Shown piece by piece: positions 1 through 7,654 of a stretch of 23,498 nt of DNA. The DNA comes from JBCCFX01 sp039029515. Lineage in GTDB: Bacteria > Planctomycetota > Phycisphaerae > Phycisphaerales > SM1A02. Numbering within the stretch: position 1 is the first letter of the stretch; the number at the start of each line of letters is the position of its first letter. A program made the position numbers and the translations under genes. Under the pieces are notes generated by a model. It searched no databases. It was not told the origin of the DNA and worked only from the letters and a program-made list of their open reading frames with translations. The DNA is taken from assembly GCA_039029515.1 (NCBI GenBank), contig JBCCFX010000039.1:1-23498 (forward strand). The letters are read 5' to 3'.

Positions 1-66
1 GACAGGATCGGTATCGCTGCATCCAGACAACACGAATGCAATGAGGACGATTGCAAATTGTCGCAT
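1..66 (-). CDS. Lipoprotein, N-terminal fragment (cut by window edge)
   Basis: Only the first 22 codons are inside the window; the frame is open to base 1. The peptide starts MRQFAIVLIAFVLSGC, a short positively charged N-terminus, a hydrophobic run and a lipobox LSGC with the lipidated cysteine at residue 16, followed by SDTDPV. This is enough to call a lipoprotein signal peptide but not a function. The gene follows the DUF1570 gene on the same strand after 44 nt, yet it has its own -10-like box TAGAAT ending 7 nt before the ATG and no Shine-Dalgarno site, so it may be a separate leaderless transcript. The rest of the protein lies to the left of the window. Confidence 0.7.
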   Translation of the reverse strand, partial: MRQFAIVLIAFVLSGCSDTDPV

Positions 67-73
67 GTCCGCG

Positions 74-79
74 ATTCTA
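74..79 (-). promoter_or_regulatory. -10 box TAGAAT of the left-edge lipoprotein gene, probably leaderless
   Basis: On the minus strand TAGAAT ends 7 nt before the ATG at 66. A start point about 7 nt after the -10 box would fall at or next to the start codon. No convincing -35 hexamer is visible and there is no Shine-Dalgarno sequence. It matches the same arrangement at several other genes in the window. Confidence 0.45.
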
Positions 80-110
80 TCGTGTGCCCAGCAAGACCGT
101 CGCCGCGTTA

Positions 111-1406
111 CTACTCCGACGCGTACACCGTCATCTGCTGGTTTTCGTAGCGAAGCCAGGAGCGTTCGAGGTTCGAGATCGGGCCGAACGCCTTCTCAAA
201 GATCTGAATGTGCTCGCGGGCATGCACCGCGCCTTCCGGTTGCTCGCACATCAGCTCCAGATAGCGACGCAGCTCCGCCTTGCGGAACCGGCACATCCAG
301 TGCACCAAGGCGTAACTCTGGTGATACAGCACGCGGGCCATGTCATCGTTGTCGCCTGGTAGGTCGCCGATCGTGACCAGCTCTCGCAGCGGCAGCAATT
401 CATCGTGCTCCAGCATCGTGATGAACTCATGGCGACGCGGCGAGAAGTCATAGCTCGGTCCGAATGCCTGGTTCGAATCCTGCGTCTCGAAGTTCGTCGC
501 CAGCCCTTCGCAGATCCAGAGTGGATACTGCACGAATGGCGTCTGCACGCGCGTATGGAATAACAGCATGTGCGTTGCTTCGTGCGTCGTCGTCGACACG
601 CTGACGCGGCTTGCGAACGCATCCACACGTGAACTCTCGCGCTCGACATGATCGCGGTACTGGTCACGCAGGGAACGCAATTGCTCAGCTTCGCTCTGTT
701 TGCCACGACGTGACGCATTGCGCACATCGCGGTCGACATCAGCGATCTCGCGTTCCATCTCCGCCAGCCGATCGCGTGCCTCGACGACACTCGGATTTGA
801 CTGCACGTTGTAGAACACAACGCGGTCGTTGGTGGGGGAGTAATACCCGGCGATCCACTGTGTGGTCACATCATCGTGCGTGCGGGCAAAATGCTGATAC
901 GACGCACGGTCGTCAAAGAGTACACAGACGAGCTTGTGCCGGAGCGGCAGTGGGCGAAGTCCAGCTCGCCGGCAATATCGAGTGAATTGGTGATAGGTCT
1001 GTTCGAGTCGTTCCGCCTGACTCTGCGTCCACGTACTATTCGTATTGGAGAGCACGATGAATCGGCGCGTCTCGTGCTTGCGGAAGCCAGATGGCAGCAC
1101 CTCGAGCGTTGCTCGCAGGGCCTCGGATTCGACCGGCAGTTTCCGGCCGTCATGCAATCGCAAGAGCGCTCGATACGACGCTTCATGGTTCGGCGCTTTG
1201 CGCAGAACATCGCGATAGAGCTGGTCGGCGGTTTCAATGTCGCCACGCATCTCGGCACGGTGGGCGGCCGCGTACGCTCGATCAATGACATCGGCAGTGG
1301 CCGTCGGCGTGAGCGAGGTCAGCGTCAGGATGAGCATCAAGCCGAGGCATCCACCGAGCAGGCGACGCCGGATGTCCTGGTGCAGCGAATTGTCGTGACG
1401 GAACAT
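111..1406 (-). CDS. Secreted DUF1570-type zinc metallopeptidase
   Basis: Numbering from the upstream GTG at 1412 (433 aa), residues 15-40 form a signal peptide (RRRLL, hydrophobic core, ATA before DV), residues about 46-80 look like one TPR helix pair, and 206-265 are highly charged and probably coiled coil. The catalytic core has HEATH at 277-281 and a downstream CEGLATNFE with Glu302, the arrangement of gluzincin peptidases and of the planctomycete-rich DUF1570 family. By family reasoning it is an exported zinc protease; the substrate is unknown. The ATG at 1406 is preferred over the GTG two codons upstream, but neither has a good ribosome site. It is upstream of the lipoprotein at the left edge. 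The DUF1570 name is from memory of the family pattern; the HExxH motif is seen directly. Confidence 0.8.
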   Translation of the reverse strand: MFRHDNSLHQDIRRRLLGGCLGLMLILTLTSLTPTATADVIDRAYAAAHRAEMRGDIETADQLYRDVLRKAPNHEASYRALLRLHDGRKLPVESEALRATLEVLPSGFRKHETRRFIVLSNTNSTWTQSQAERLEQTYHQFTRYCRRAGLRPLPLRHKLVCVLFDDRASYQHFARTHDDVTTQWIAGYYSPTNDRVVFYNVQSNPSVVEARDRLAEMEREIADVDRDVRNASRRGKQSEAEQLRSLRDQYRDHVERESSRVDAFASRVSVSTTTHEATHMLLFHTRVQTPFVQYPLWICEGLATNFETQDSNQAFGPSYDFSPRRHEFITMLEHDELLPLRELVTIGDLPGDNDDMARVLYHQSYALVHWMCRFRKAELRRYLELMCEQPEGAVHAREHIQIFEKAFGPISNLERSWLRYENQQMTVYASE

Positions 1407-1568
1407 CCCCACGATCGGCGCATCGGCGGGTCACCGACACGCTGACAGTGCAGACCCCAAAGTGTCGATGATTGACCGGATGTCGTGCGGACGATGCAGG
1501 CTGTGCCGCCGATACAACCGATTCGCTCATCCGATAATCCGGCCCGACCGATCTGATGAGCTGCGGGC

Positions 1569-1574
1569 TACAAT
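1569..1574 (+). promoter_or_regulatory. -10 box TACAAT, leaderless start for the small lipoprotein
   Basis: TACAAT ends 6 nt before the ATG at 1581, so transcription starting 7 nt after the box would begin on the A of ATG. There is no Shine-Dalgarno site. A weak -35-like CCGACC lies about 19 nt upstream. Confidence 0.5.
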
Positions 1575-1580
1575 GTTCGC

Positions 1581-1802
1581 ATGACGCGAAGGAATCGACG
1601 GTTGACGATGGCTCTCCTATGCGCGGGCACCGCCTTGGCGATGACCGGCTGCTACGAACGGGTCACCCGGGTTGAAGGCGCTGGCAACACGCGCAACGTG
1701 GACGTCTATGAGGCGAACTACGACGATTCCCGTGTGCCCATCGTCACTGACCTCGAGGATGCCATCTTCGGCAAGCGGGTCGAGAGTAAATTCACCGAAT
1801 GA
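1581..1802 (+). CDS. Small lipoprotein, 73 aa, unknown function
   Basis: The peptide has a basic N-terminus (MTRRNRRL), a hydrophobic stretch and a lipobox MTGC with Cys24, then about 49 residues of mature protein that are acidic and end in VESKFTE. No known domain is recognised. It has its own -10 box immediately upstream and is followed after 94 nt by nuoB on the same strand, which has a separate candidate promoter, so a link with respiration is not implied. The reading frame is supported by the clean signal peptide; on the opposite strand the overlapping frame has no sensible features. Confidence 0.7.
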   Translation: MTRRNRRLTMALLCAGTALAMTGCYERVTRVEGAGNTRNVDVYEANYDDSRVPIVTDLEDAIFGKRVESKFTE

Positions 1803-1818
1803 CAGCGGTCGGCCTCTC

Positions 1819-1847
1819 TGGTCAAGTCGGGCCTCCGTGTCTACGAT
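1819..1847 (+). promoter_or_regulatory. Candidate sigma-70-type promoter of nuoB
   Basis: TGGTCA (1819-1824), a 17 nt spacer and TACGAT (1842-1847). The predicted start gives a leader of about 40 nt that carries a strong Shine-Dalgarno GAGGAGG before nuoB. Four of six bases match the -35 consensus. Confidence 0.4.
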
Positions 1848-1896
1848 GAACCAGTGAAGGATTTCACGGAGTCGGCACCAGCCGAGGAGGACCACG

Positions 1897-2466
1897 ATGG
1901 GTCTTGAAGCCGCCCTGCCAGTTGATGGATACATGACCACGCAGATGAACCGCGTGATCAACTGGGCCCGTCGATCCGCCCTCTGGCCGATGCCATTCGC
2001 AACCGCATGTTGCGGCATCGAACTGATGGCAACCGCGTCCAGCCGGTATGACCTCGCTCGCTTCGGCGCTGAGGTCGTCCGGTTCAGTCCGCGTCAGTCT
2101 GATCTCATGATCGTCGCCGGCCGCGTTTCCACGAAGATGCTGCCGGTCCTGCAGCGTATCTACGCGCAGATGTGTGAGCCGAAGTGGGTCATCTCGATGG
2201 GGGCCTGCGCCTCGACCGGTGGCGTGTTCGATACGTACGCCGTCGTGCAGGGTATCGATCAGTTCGTGCCCGTCGATGTCTACGTGCCGGGTTGCCCACC
2301 GCGACCAGAGATGCTGATCGAGGGCATCATGGCGATCCAGAAGATCATCGACAACGACAACATTCCGACCGATGGCACGGGCAAACGTCTGCCGTTGGAA
2401 ATCGCGTTGCGTCCGAACTATCAGCCGGCTGAGCAGCCCATGGATATCTCGGTCGGCGCGACCTGA
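1897..2466 (+). CDS. nuoB: NADH-quinone oxidoreductase subunit B (NuoB)
   Basis: 189 aa, the usual length for NuoB. The family signature is complete: ATACCGIELMA with tandem Cys38-Cys39, MGACASTGG with Cys104, and VYVPGCPPRPE with Cys133. These four cysteines bind the N2 [4Fe-4S] cluster that passes electrons to quinone in complex I. NuoB sits in the peripheral arm at the membrane face. A strong ribosome site GAGGAGG lies 6 nt before the ATG. It is followed by a hairpin, and no other nuo gene is adjacent: upstream is a small lipoprotein and downstream a convergent HNH gene. NuoB normally sits in a nuo operon, so here it is a detached subunit gene that must work with subunits encoded elsewhere. 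Confidence 0.95.
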   Translation: MGLEAALPVDGYMTTQMNRVINWARRSALWPMPFATACCGIELMATASSRYDLARFGAEVVRFSPRQSDLMIVAGRVSTKMLPVLQRIYAQMCEPKWVISMGACASTGGVFDTYAVVQGIDQFVPVDVYVPGCPPRPEMLIEGIMAIQKIIDNDNIPTDGTGKRLPLEIALRPNYQPAEQPMDISVGAT

Positions 2467-2496
2467 TCCTGCTCGACATCACATGCAATCACATGA

Positions 2497-2524
2497 ACAG
2501 GACGACGCCTTCGCGTCGTCCTGT
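2497..2524. terminator. Perfect 12-bp hairpin between convergent nuoB and HNH genes
   Basis: ACAGGACGACGC (2497-2508), loop CTTC, GCGTCGTCCTGT (2513-2524). A short outer pairing of CATGA with TCATG flanks it. It lies 30 nt after the nuoB stop and 26 nt after the HNH stop on the other strand, so it can act in both directions. It lacks a long T tract, so it is a strong hairpin but not a textbook intrinsic terminator. Confidence 0.7.
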
Positions 2525-2550
2525 ATTCGTTCATGAAGTTGGATCGCGCA

Positions 2551-3183
2551 TCAGTCGCGGAGTTCGACGGTCCAGTAGGCGTCGTTGAGGAATGCCTTCC
2601 ACGAAGCATATTTGGCCTTGCCGAGGCTCAGCGTGATCGCCGGATTGCGCTTCGGCCGGACCGGTTGACGGATGAGGTGCATGCGTGCCTGGTGCGGCGT
2701 CCGTCCGCCCTTCTTGCTGTTGCAGCGAACACATGCGCACACGAGGTTCTCCCAGGTGTGCTGACCACCCTGCACGCGCGGGACGACGTGGTCGAGTGTC
2801 AGTTCCTTCGTCGCGAACTTCTTGCCGCAATACTGACAGCGGCTGCCGTCGCGCCCGTACAGGTTGCGTCGATTCAGTTTGACTTCCTGACGCGGCAGTC
2901 GGTCATAGCCGAAGAGTCGAATGATCTTCGGTACGGCGATGTACATGCGCGAGGTCCGCAGCCAGGTGTGCGCATCAGGTTCGAATTCGCGCTGGAGATT
3001 CGCGATTGCCGTCCACGTCTGGAAATCGTAGTTGAGGTAGCGACCGTTCTCGACCGCGATCACTTCCGCGGCTTCCTTGCAGAGCAGCGTAAATGCACGA
3101 CGTGCGTCGACGACGCGGATGGCCGTATAGAAGCGATTCAGAACCAGTACGTTTTCGCCGAGGGCACCTGCCGACACCGTCAT
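2551..3183 (-). CDS. HNH endonuclease family protein
   Basis: 210 aa from the chosen start. Residues about 1-100 form a conserved N-terminal region (NVLVLNRFYTAIRVVDARRAF, with the middle rich in aromatic residues). An HNH fold follows at about 110-160: CQYCG (116-119 CxxC), LTLDHVVPRVQGG with Asp131-His132, ENLVCAC with Asn146, and CVRCNSKKG (CxxC 151-154). The two CxxC pairs bind structural zinc and DH/N are the metal-dependent nuclease residues. Stand-alone proteins of this shape are widespread in bacteria and their role is not established; no methylase, integrase or phage gene is nearby. The ATG at 3183 is chosen because GGAGGT lies 4 nt upstream; an ATG at 3195 gives four extra residues. 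Confidence 0.85.
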   Translation of the reverse strand: MTVSAGALGENVLVLNRFYTAIRVVDARRAFTLLCKEAAEVIAVENGRYLNYDFQTWTAIANLQREFEPDAHTWLRTSRMYIAVPKIIRLFGYDRLPRQEVKLNRRNLYGRDGSRCQYCGKKFATKELTLDHVVPRVQGGQHTWENLVCACVRCNSKKGGRTPHQARMHLIRQPVRPKRNPAITLSLGKAKYASWKAFLNDAYWTVELRD

Positions 3184-3187
3184 GCCG

Positions 3188-3193
3188 ACCTCC
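3188..3193 (-). promoter_or_regulatory. Shine-Dalgarno GGAGGT that decides the HNH start
   Basis: GGAGGT on the minus strand sits 4 nt before the ATG at 3183 and overlaps the first codons of the alternative start at 3195, for which only a distant GGAGAG is present. This favours the internal ATG. Confidence 0.5.
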
Positions 3194-3320
3194 ATGTCTC
3201 GCGTCTTTCTCTCCGGACAAATGGCACGGCAGGAATCCGTGGCCGGGAATACACCTTAACCCTACGCATCATCGTCGATTGTGTGTACGCGTTTTGTTCA
3301 ATTTTCGCGGTCAATCGGTA

Positions 3321-3986
3321 TCAGTTCGGATCCGAACGGCTCGGAAGCCGGGGTAATCGGAACTGCATGCGCAGGTTGTCCACGTCCGGACGGCGATGAC
3401 AGCCTTCGAGATGGTCGTTCACGATGCCCACCGATTGCATGAATGCGTACGCCGTGGTCGGCCCCACGAACGACCAGCCGCGCTTTCGCAGCGCTTTGCT
3501 CAACGCGGTGGACGCCGGCGTTCTCGTCAGTTCCGGCAGGCGATCGACGGTGATGGATGCCGGCCGATCATCGGGTGCTGGTTCGAACGACCACGCGAAT
3601 GCAGCGAGTGAACCGAACTCATCGCACAGTGCCGGCATGCGCTTGGCATTGTTGATGACCGATTCAATCTTGCCGCGATGACGCACGATGCCCGCGTTCG
3701 TCAGGAGCTTCTCGACGCGCTTCGGTGTGTATCGCGCGATGCGGGTGAAGTCGAAGCCGTCGAACGCATCGCGAAAGTTCTCGCGCTTGCGCAGAATCGT
3801 GAGCCAACTCAGGCCGGACTGAAAACCCTCGAGGCAGATCTTCTCGAACAGACGCACATCGTCGTCAACGGGCACGCCCCATTCGGTGTCGTGATAGGCG
3901 ATGTACTCGGGGTCATCGCCGCACCACCAGCAGCGCGCGTGATTGTCATCACACGTGTGCAGCCCGTTCGGTGGAATCGATGCCAT
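3321..3986 (-). CDS. tag: DNA-3-methyladenine glycosylase I (Tag)
   Basis: 221 aa, slightly longer than E. coli Tag because of N- and C-terminal extensions. The family signature is clear: RCWWCGDDPEYIAYHDTEWG, LFEKICLEGFQSGLSW, GIVRHRGKI, ALSKALRKRGWSFVGPT and GIVNDHLEGC. Residues matching the structural zinc site are Cys19, His32, His192 and Cys196; Glu53 matches the base-recognition glutamate. The enzyme removes 3-methyladenine from alkylated DNA to start base excision repair. It begins 4 nt after the purH stop on the same strand, so it is almost certainly the last gene of the PQQ-lipoprotein > purH > tag transcript. No Ada-type regulator is adjacent. Confidence 0.95.
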   Translation of the reverse strand: MASIPPNGLHTCDDNHARCWWCGDDPEYIAYHDTEWGVPVDDDVRLFEKICLEGFQSGLSWLTILRKRENFRDAFDGFDFTRIARYTPKRVEKLLTNAGIVRHRGKIESVINNAKRMPALCDEFGSLAAFAWSFEPAPDDRPASITVDRLPELTRTPASTALSKALRKRGWSFVGPTTAYAFMQSVGIVNDHLEGCHRRPDVDNLRMQFRLPRLPSRSDPN

Positions 3987-3990
3987 GCCG

Positions 3991-5580
3991 TTAGTGACGG
4001 AAGTGACGAATGCCGGTGATCAGGCACGTCACGCCGCGCTCCTCGCAGAGTTCCACGGTCGCCTGATCACGCTTCGATCCCCCCGGTTGCACAATGCAGG
4101 TCACGCCGGCATCAATGAGCAGGCGTGGACCATCGGGGAACGGGAAGAACGCATCGGATGTGGCGATGGCGCCAAGATCAGGCGATAGACGTTCGCCTGC
4201 CTTCTCGATGGCGAGTCGACACGCGGTGACGCGGTCGACTTGTCCCGTACCCGCACCAAGCAGTTGCCCATCACGACCAATGGCGATCGCATTGGACTTC
4301 AGATGCTTGACGAACACCCACATGATCGCGGCGTCCTCAAGCAGTGCCGGCGTCGGCGCGGGGCCCGCGGCATGAATCCAGTCGGACGGCGACGGCAGTC
4401 GCGTATCGCGTGACTGCAAAAGCATGCCGCCTGGAATCGACTTGTAATTGAGCTTGCGTCGTCCGGTGTGACGCATCGTGTGGACATCGACAAGCCGGAC
4501 GTTCTTCCAGCGGTCGCGCAGTCGCGTCAATGCGGCGTCGGCGTATCCCGGTGCAATGATCATCTCGAGGAACTTTGACCCCTCGCAGATCGATTCCGCG
4601 GTGGTCAGATCAACTGGGTCACTGACCGCGAGTATGCCGCCATAGGCCGCGACCGGATCCGTCCCGTATGCCTGCTCAAAGGCATCGCCGAGTGTATCTG
4701 CGACCGCGCCGCCGCAGGCGTTCGTGTGTTTGATGATCACCGCAGCGGATTGGCGGGGCGATGTTTCGTGGAGATCCTGAACGAGTTCGAGTGCGGCCGC
4801 GCCGTCATTGAGATTGTTGTAGCTGAGTTCCTTGCCGTGCAGCACATCGCCGGTGACGACGCTCGGCTCGCCCGATGCGGGATTCATGTAGACCGATGCC
4901 TTCTGGTGCGGGTTCTCGCCGTACCGAAGATCGTCCTGTCGCGTGTAGCTCAGGCGCAGCATCTCGGGGAATGGTTTTGGCCGTCGTGAACACATCCACG
5001 CGCTGATGGCGGTGTCGTACTCCGCGGTGCGCGTGAATGCCGCAACCGCGAGATCACGACGCAATTCCAGCGTCGTCGCACCTTCGTGCTGTCGCATCTC
5101 CGTGATGACGCGATCGTATTGATCGGTGTCCGTCACGACGGTGACGAACTGGTGGTTCTTGGAGGCCGATCGCAATGCGGCAGGACCGCCGATGTCGATC
5201 TGCTCGATCGATTCCTGATGCGTTGCGCCCTCCTGCATGATCGTCTTCTCAAACGGATACAGGTTGATGCAGACGAGATCGATCTCCGGGATGTTGTGGG
5301 CCGTCATGGCATCGACGTGCGACGGAAGATCCCGGCGACCGAGCAGGCCACCATGAATGCCTGGGTGCAGCGTCTTGACGCGACCGTTCATCATCTCTGG
5401 GAAACCGGTGACATCTTCGACAGAACGTACCTTGATGCCCGCTTCGGAAAGCGCTCGCGCCGTGCCGCCGGTCGACACGATCTCCACGCCGAATTCCGCA
5501 AGGCTACGCGCAAACGGCACAAGATCCCGTTTGTCGCTCACGGAGATCAGGGCGCGCCGAATCATGATCAGATCCGACAT
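3991..5580 (-). CDS. purH: Bifunctional AICAR transformylase / IMP cyclohydrolase (PurH)
   Basis: About 529 aa. Numbering from the upstream GTG at 5607, the N-terminal MGS-like cyclohydrolase domain spans about 16-150 (RRALISVSDK, STGGTA, GRVKTLHPGIHGG, INLYPF, DIGGPAALRSASKN). The C-terminal transformylase domain has RYGENPHQ (228-235), KELSYNNLND and the catalytic Lys293-His294 in IIKHTNACGG, and ends PGGSKRDQ and GIRHFRH. It catalyses the last two steps of IMP synthesis. The ATG at 5580 gives the usual spacing to RRALISVSDK. The GTG at 5607, 2 nt after the stop of the upstream gene, would add nine residues and could be used by translational coupling; neither has a clear ribosome site. Confidence 0.95.
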   Translation of the reverse strand: MSDLIMIRRALISVSDKRDLVPFARSLAEFGVEIVSTGGTARALSEAGIKVRSVEDVTGFPEMMNGRVKTLHPGIHGGLLGRRDLPSHVDAMTAHNIPEIDLVCINLYPFEKTIMQEGATHQESIEQIDIGGPAALRSASKNHQFVTVVTDTDQYDRVITEMRQHEGATTLELRRDLAVAAFTRTAEYDTAISAWMCSRRPKPFPEMLRLSYTRQDDLRYGENPHQKASVYMNPASGEPSVVTGDVLHGKELSYNNLNDGAAALELVQDLHETSPRQSAAVIIKHTNACGGAVADTLGDAFEQAYGTDPVAAYGGILAVSDPVDLTTAESICEGSKFLEMIIAPGYADAALTRLRDRWKNVRLVDVHTMRHTGRRKLNYKSIPGGMLLQSRDTRLPSPSDWIHAAGPAPTPALLEDAAIMWVFVKHLKSNAIAIGRDGQLLGAGTGQVDRVTACRLAIEKAGERLSPDLGAIATSDAFFPFPDGPRLLIDAGVTCIVQPGGSKRDQATVELCEERGVTCLITGIRHFRH

Positions 5581-5609
5581 GGCTGCGTTGTGTTCAAGAG
5601 TTTCCACGA

Positions 5610-6821
5610 TCAGGGTCGCATGACCAGGCGCTGCGCTCGGCCATCGTGGCTCACGACGTAAATGTCCGGATCCATGAGGCCGTTCGTGACGATATCGAGC
5701 ACATCGCTCAGTTCCACGTCGTGCCGCTTCGAGCCGGTGCGCTGGTCGACCACGGCGAGCACTTTGTTGTCAGCATTCCATGTGATCAGACGATCGCCGC
5801 GTTGTGCGATCACGGTGCCGGACACATCGGGACAGACCCACTTGAGTTCGCCCGCGGGCTTGTTGAACGGGACGGCTTCGAAGCAGTGGAGGCCTGCGTT
5901 CGGCACATGCACGTATAGGTCGTTCTCAATAACCGTCGGTGCATCAACGAGCGGAACCTCGAACAGTCGTCGCCACAACTGGCGGCCGGACGACACATCA
6001 AACGCGTACACGTGCTGATCTTCGCTGGTGACGTACACCGCCATCTGATCGATCGCGGGCGGCGCAACCACTGGGTCCAGCAATCGCTTTGACCAGAGTT
6101 GGCGGCCGGCATCGACGTCGAGCACCATGACCTCGCCATCGTTTCCGACGACGACAGCAAGGTCGTTATACAGGCGAGGCTGCACCTTGATGGACTGGGC
6201 AACTTGATATGCACGGAACTGGAATGCGATCTGATAGGCATGCCAGATCATCTGACCGTTCGTCGAGCCATACACAAAGTTGTCGCCAACCTGTTGCGGT
6301 GCCGTGCTGGCGATCTTCGAAAGTTTCTGTCGTCCTGCCGCAGCGCCGTTGGCCGCTTCGACCTCATACAACTGTCCGCCCGCAGTGATGTACACGCGAT
6401 CGGTTGCGGCCACAGCATTAATGCCCTGCACGGCTTCGAGTGGCGTACCGACCGGTGTTGTCCACATCTGCGCGCCATCGCTGGTGCGGATGCGTGTCAA
6501 CACGTTCCGGCGATCGAGGCCGTACAACGCGTCGCCTTCCAGCGACACCATCTTCATGCCGTTCAATCGGCCGGGACCAATGATGGCTTGCCAGTCGAGT
6601 CGATACCCCATCTCACGGATGTCATCGCGATCAATGACGTACGTGCTGGCATCCGTATTCACCCGCGTGTTCGTCTCGGCCGGGGCACCAGCGGAGGTCG
6701 TTGACGTGGATGAACCGGTGCTGCAGCCGGTCAGAACAGCCGCGCTCAGCGCGAGTGATGCGAAGCGAACGGCGTGGCGAATCGGGTTGTCGCCGATTCG
6801 ACGGCGCGAGAAACGGGCCAT
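5610..6821 (-). CDS. PQQ-like beta-propeller lipoprotein
   Basis: 403 aa. A lipobox LTGC with Cys33 follows a basic N-terminus and hydrophobic run, then a Ser/Thr-rich linker to about residue 50. The rest is beta-propeller sequence with recurring blades: GDALYGLDRRNVLTRI, TSDGAQMWTTPVG, DRVYITAGGQLYEVEAANG, DGEVMVLDVDAGRQLWSKRL, DQHVYAFDVSSGRQLWRR and DPDIYVVSHDGRA. These A.D..tG...W repeats are typical of PQQ-repeat or BamB-like propellers. There is no sign of a quinoprotein dehydrogenase active site, so a structural or binding role at the envelope is likelier than catalysis. A Shine-Dalgarno GGGAG precedes the ATG. It heads the purH-tag operon; the functional link to purine synthesis is not apparent. 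Confidence 0.8.
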   Translation of the reverse strand: MARFSRRRIGDNPIRHAVRFASLALSAAVLTGCSTGSSTSTTSAGAPAETNTRVNTDASTYVIDRDDIREMGYRLDWQAIIGPGRLNGMKMVSLEGDALYGLDRRNVLTRIRTSDGAQMWTTPVGTPLEAVQGINAVAATDRVYITAGGQLYEVEAANGAAAGRQKLSKIASTAPQQVGDNFVYGSTNGQMIWHAYQIAFQFRAYQVAQSIKVQPRLYNDLAVVVGNDGEVMVLDVDAGRQLWSKRLLDPVVAPPAIDQMAVYVTSEDQHVYAFDVSSGRQLWRRLFEVPLVDAPTVIENDLYVHVPNAGLHCFEAVPFNKPAGELKWVCPDVSGTVIAQRGDRLITWNADNKVLAVVDQRTGSKRHDVELSDVLDIVTNGLMDPDIYVVSHDGRAQRLVMRP

Positions 6822-6953
6822 TGAGGATCTCCCAGGGCAGTTGGCCGGAGCCGCGGTGACGGGGGCGTAGGCGGCACGGCAAGTCGGCCAGTATCCTCCT
6901 GCTGCCGCGGGCCGTCAAGCATGCCTAGACTCCAGCCAGCACGAGAGGACCCT

Positions 6954-7586
6954 ATGTTTACTGGCCTCATTCAGTCCATGGGAACCATCATCGAGAGCCG
7001 CGAGACCGCCGCCGGGCGTTCGCTCGTGGTGAATCCCGGTGCCTTCGACCACGTGCCGTCGCACGGTGCATCCATCGCGGTGAACGGCTGTTGCCTGACC
7101 GTCGTCGCGGTTGATTCGGATTCAGCCGGCGGATCTCGCTGGCAATTCGATGTGATCGGCCAGACGCTCGATGTGACGTCGCTCGGTCGATTAGACGTCG
7201 GCAGCAGGGTGAATCTGGAAACGGCGGTCACGCCGACGACCATGCTCGGCGGCCACATCGTGCAGGGTCATGTAGACGGTCTCATCCGAGTCATCGCTGT
7301 GCAGGACGATGAACACGACTGGCGAATTCGGTTCGCCGCACCAGCCGACCTGCTCGACATGATCATTGAACATGGTTCAGTTGCCCTGGATGGTGTCTCG
7401 CTCACCGTGGCGTCACTATTCGACGACGGCTTTGATGTCGCGCTGATTCCGGAGACGCGGGCCGCCACGACGCTCGGGGCCCTGTCGCGCGACGATGTCG
7501 TCAACATCGAAGTCGATTACGTCGCCAAGACCGTCGTGCACTGGTTGCGTCGACGTCACATGCCGTCGACACCGACGGCAACCTGA
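6954..7586 (+). CDS. ribE: Riboflavin synthase, alpha chain
   Basis: 210 aa, standard length. The protein opens MFTGLIQSMG and has two lumazine-binding barrel repeats: VNGCCLTV and GGHIVQGHVDG in the first half, and VALDGVSLTV with VVNIEVDYVAKT in the second. The enzyme joins two 6,7-dimethyl-8-ribityllumazine molecules to make riboflavin in the cytoplasm. The start at 6954 is set by the invariant MFTGLI and by GAGAGG just upstream; an in-frame ATG at 6921 lies before the ribosome site and is rejected. The gene stands alone, divergent from the PQQ lipoprotein, with no other rib gene near and no FMN riboswitch in the 130 nt upstream. Confidence 0.95.
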   Translation: MFTGLIQSMGTIIESRETAAGRSLVVNPGAFDHVPSHGASIAVNGCCLTVVAVDSDSAGGSRWQFDVIGQTLDVTSLGRLDVGSRVNLETAVTPTTMLGGHIVQGHVDGLIRVIAVQDDEHDWRIRFAAPADLLDMIIEHGSVALDGVSLTVASLFDDGFDVALIPETRAATTLGALSRDDVVNIEVDYVAKTVVHWLRRRHMPSTPTAT

Positions 7587-7590
7587 CAAC

Positions 7591-7624
7591 GCCCGCACGA
7601 TGACCAGCAGATCACCGTGCGGGC
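7591..7624. terminator. Hairpin terminator between convergent ribE and a secreted-protein gene
   Basis: GCCCGCACG (7591-7599) pairs with CGTGCGGGC (7616-7624). After one A/C mismatch, TGA pairs with TCA, leaving an 8 nt loop. It starts 4 nt after the ribE stop and lies 30 nt after the stop of the minus-strand gene, so it can serve both. The downstream sequence is not T-rich. Confidence 0.6.
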
Positions 7625-7654
7625 ATGTATTGACCGACTGAAACGAGTCTGGTG

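Noticed and set aside
1282..1530. 82-codon minus-strand frame upstream of the DUF1570 gene
   Set aside because: It is out of frame with DUF1570 and overlaps its signal-peptide region. The sequence has no signal peptide or motif, so it is read as promoter region plus shadow.
2533..3399. 288-codon open frame on the plus strand opposite the HNH gene
   Set aside because: It is the antisense of a gene with a clear HNH signature, has no recognisable domain or ribosome site, and runs through the HNH upstream region. High GC content keeps antisense frames open.
5610..6821. PQQ-dependent dehydrogenase
   Set aside because: The propeller repeats are present but the protein is only about 400 residues and shows no active-site Asp/Cys-Cys disulfide or cofactor-binding signature, so a structural propeller lipoprotein is the safer call.
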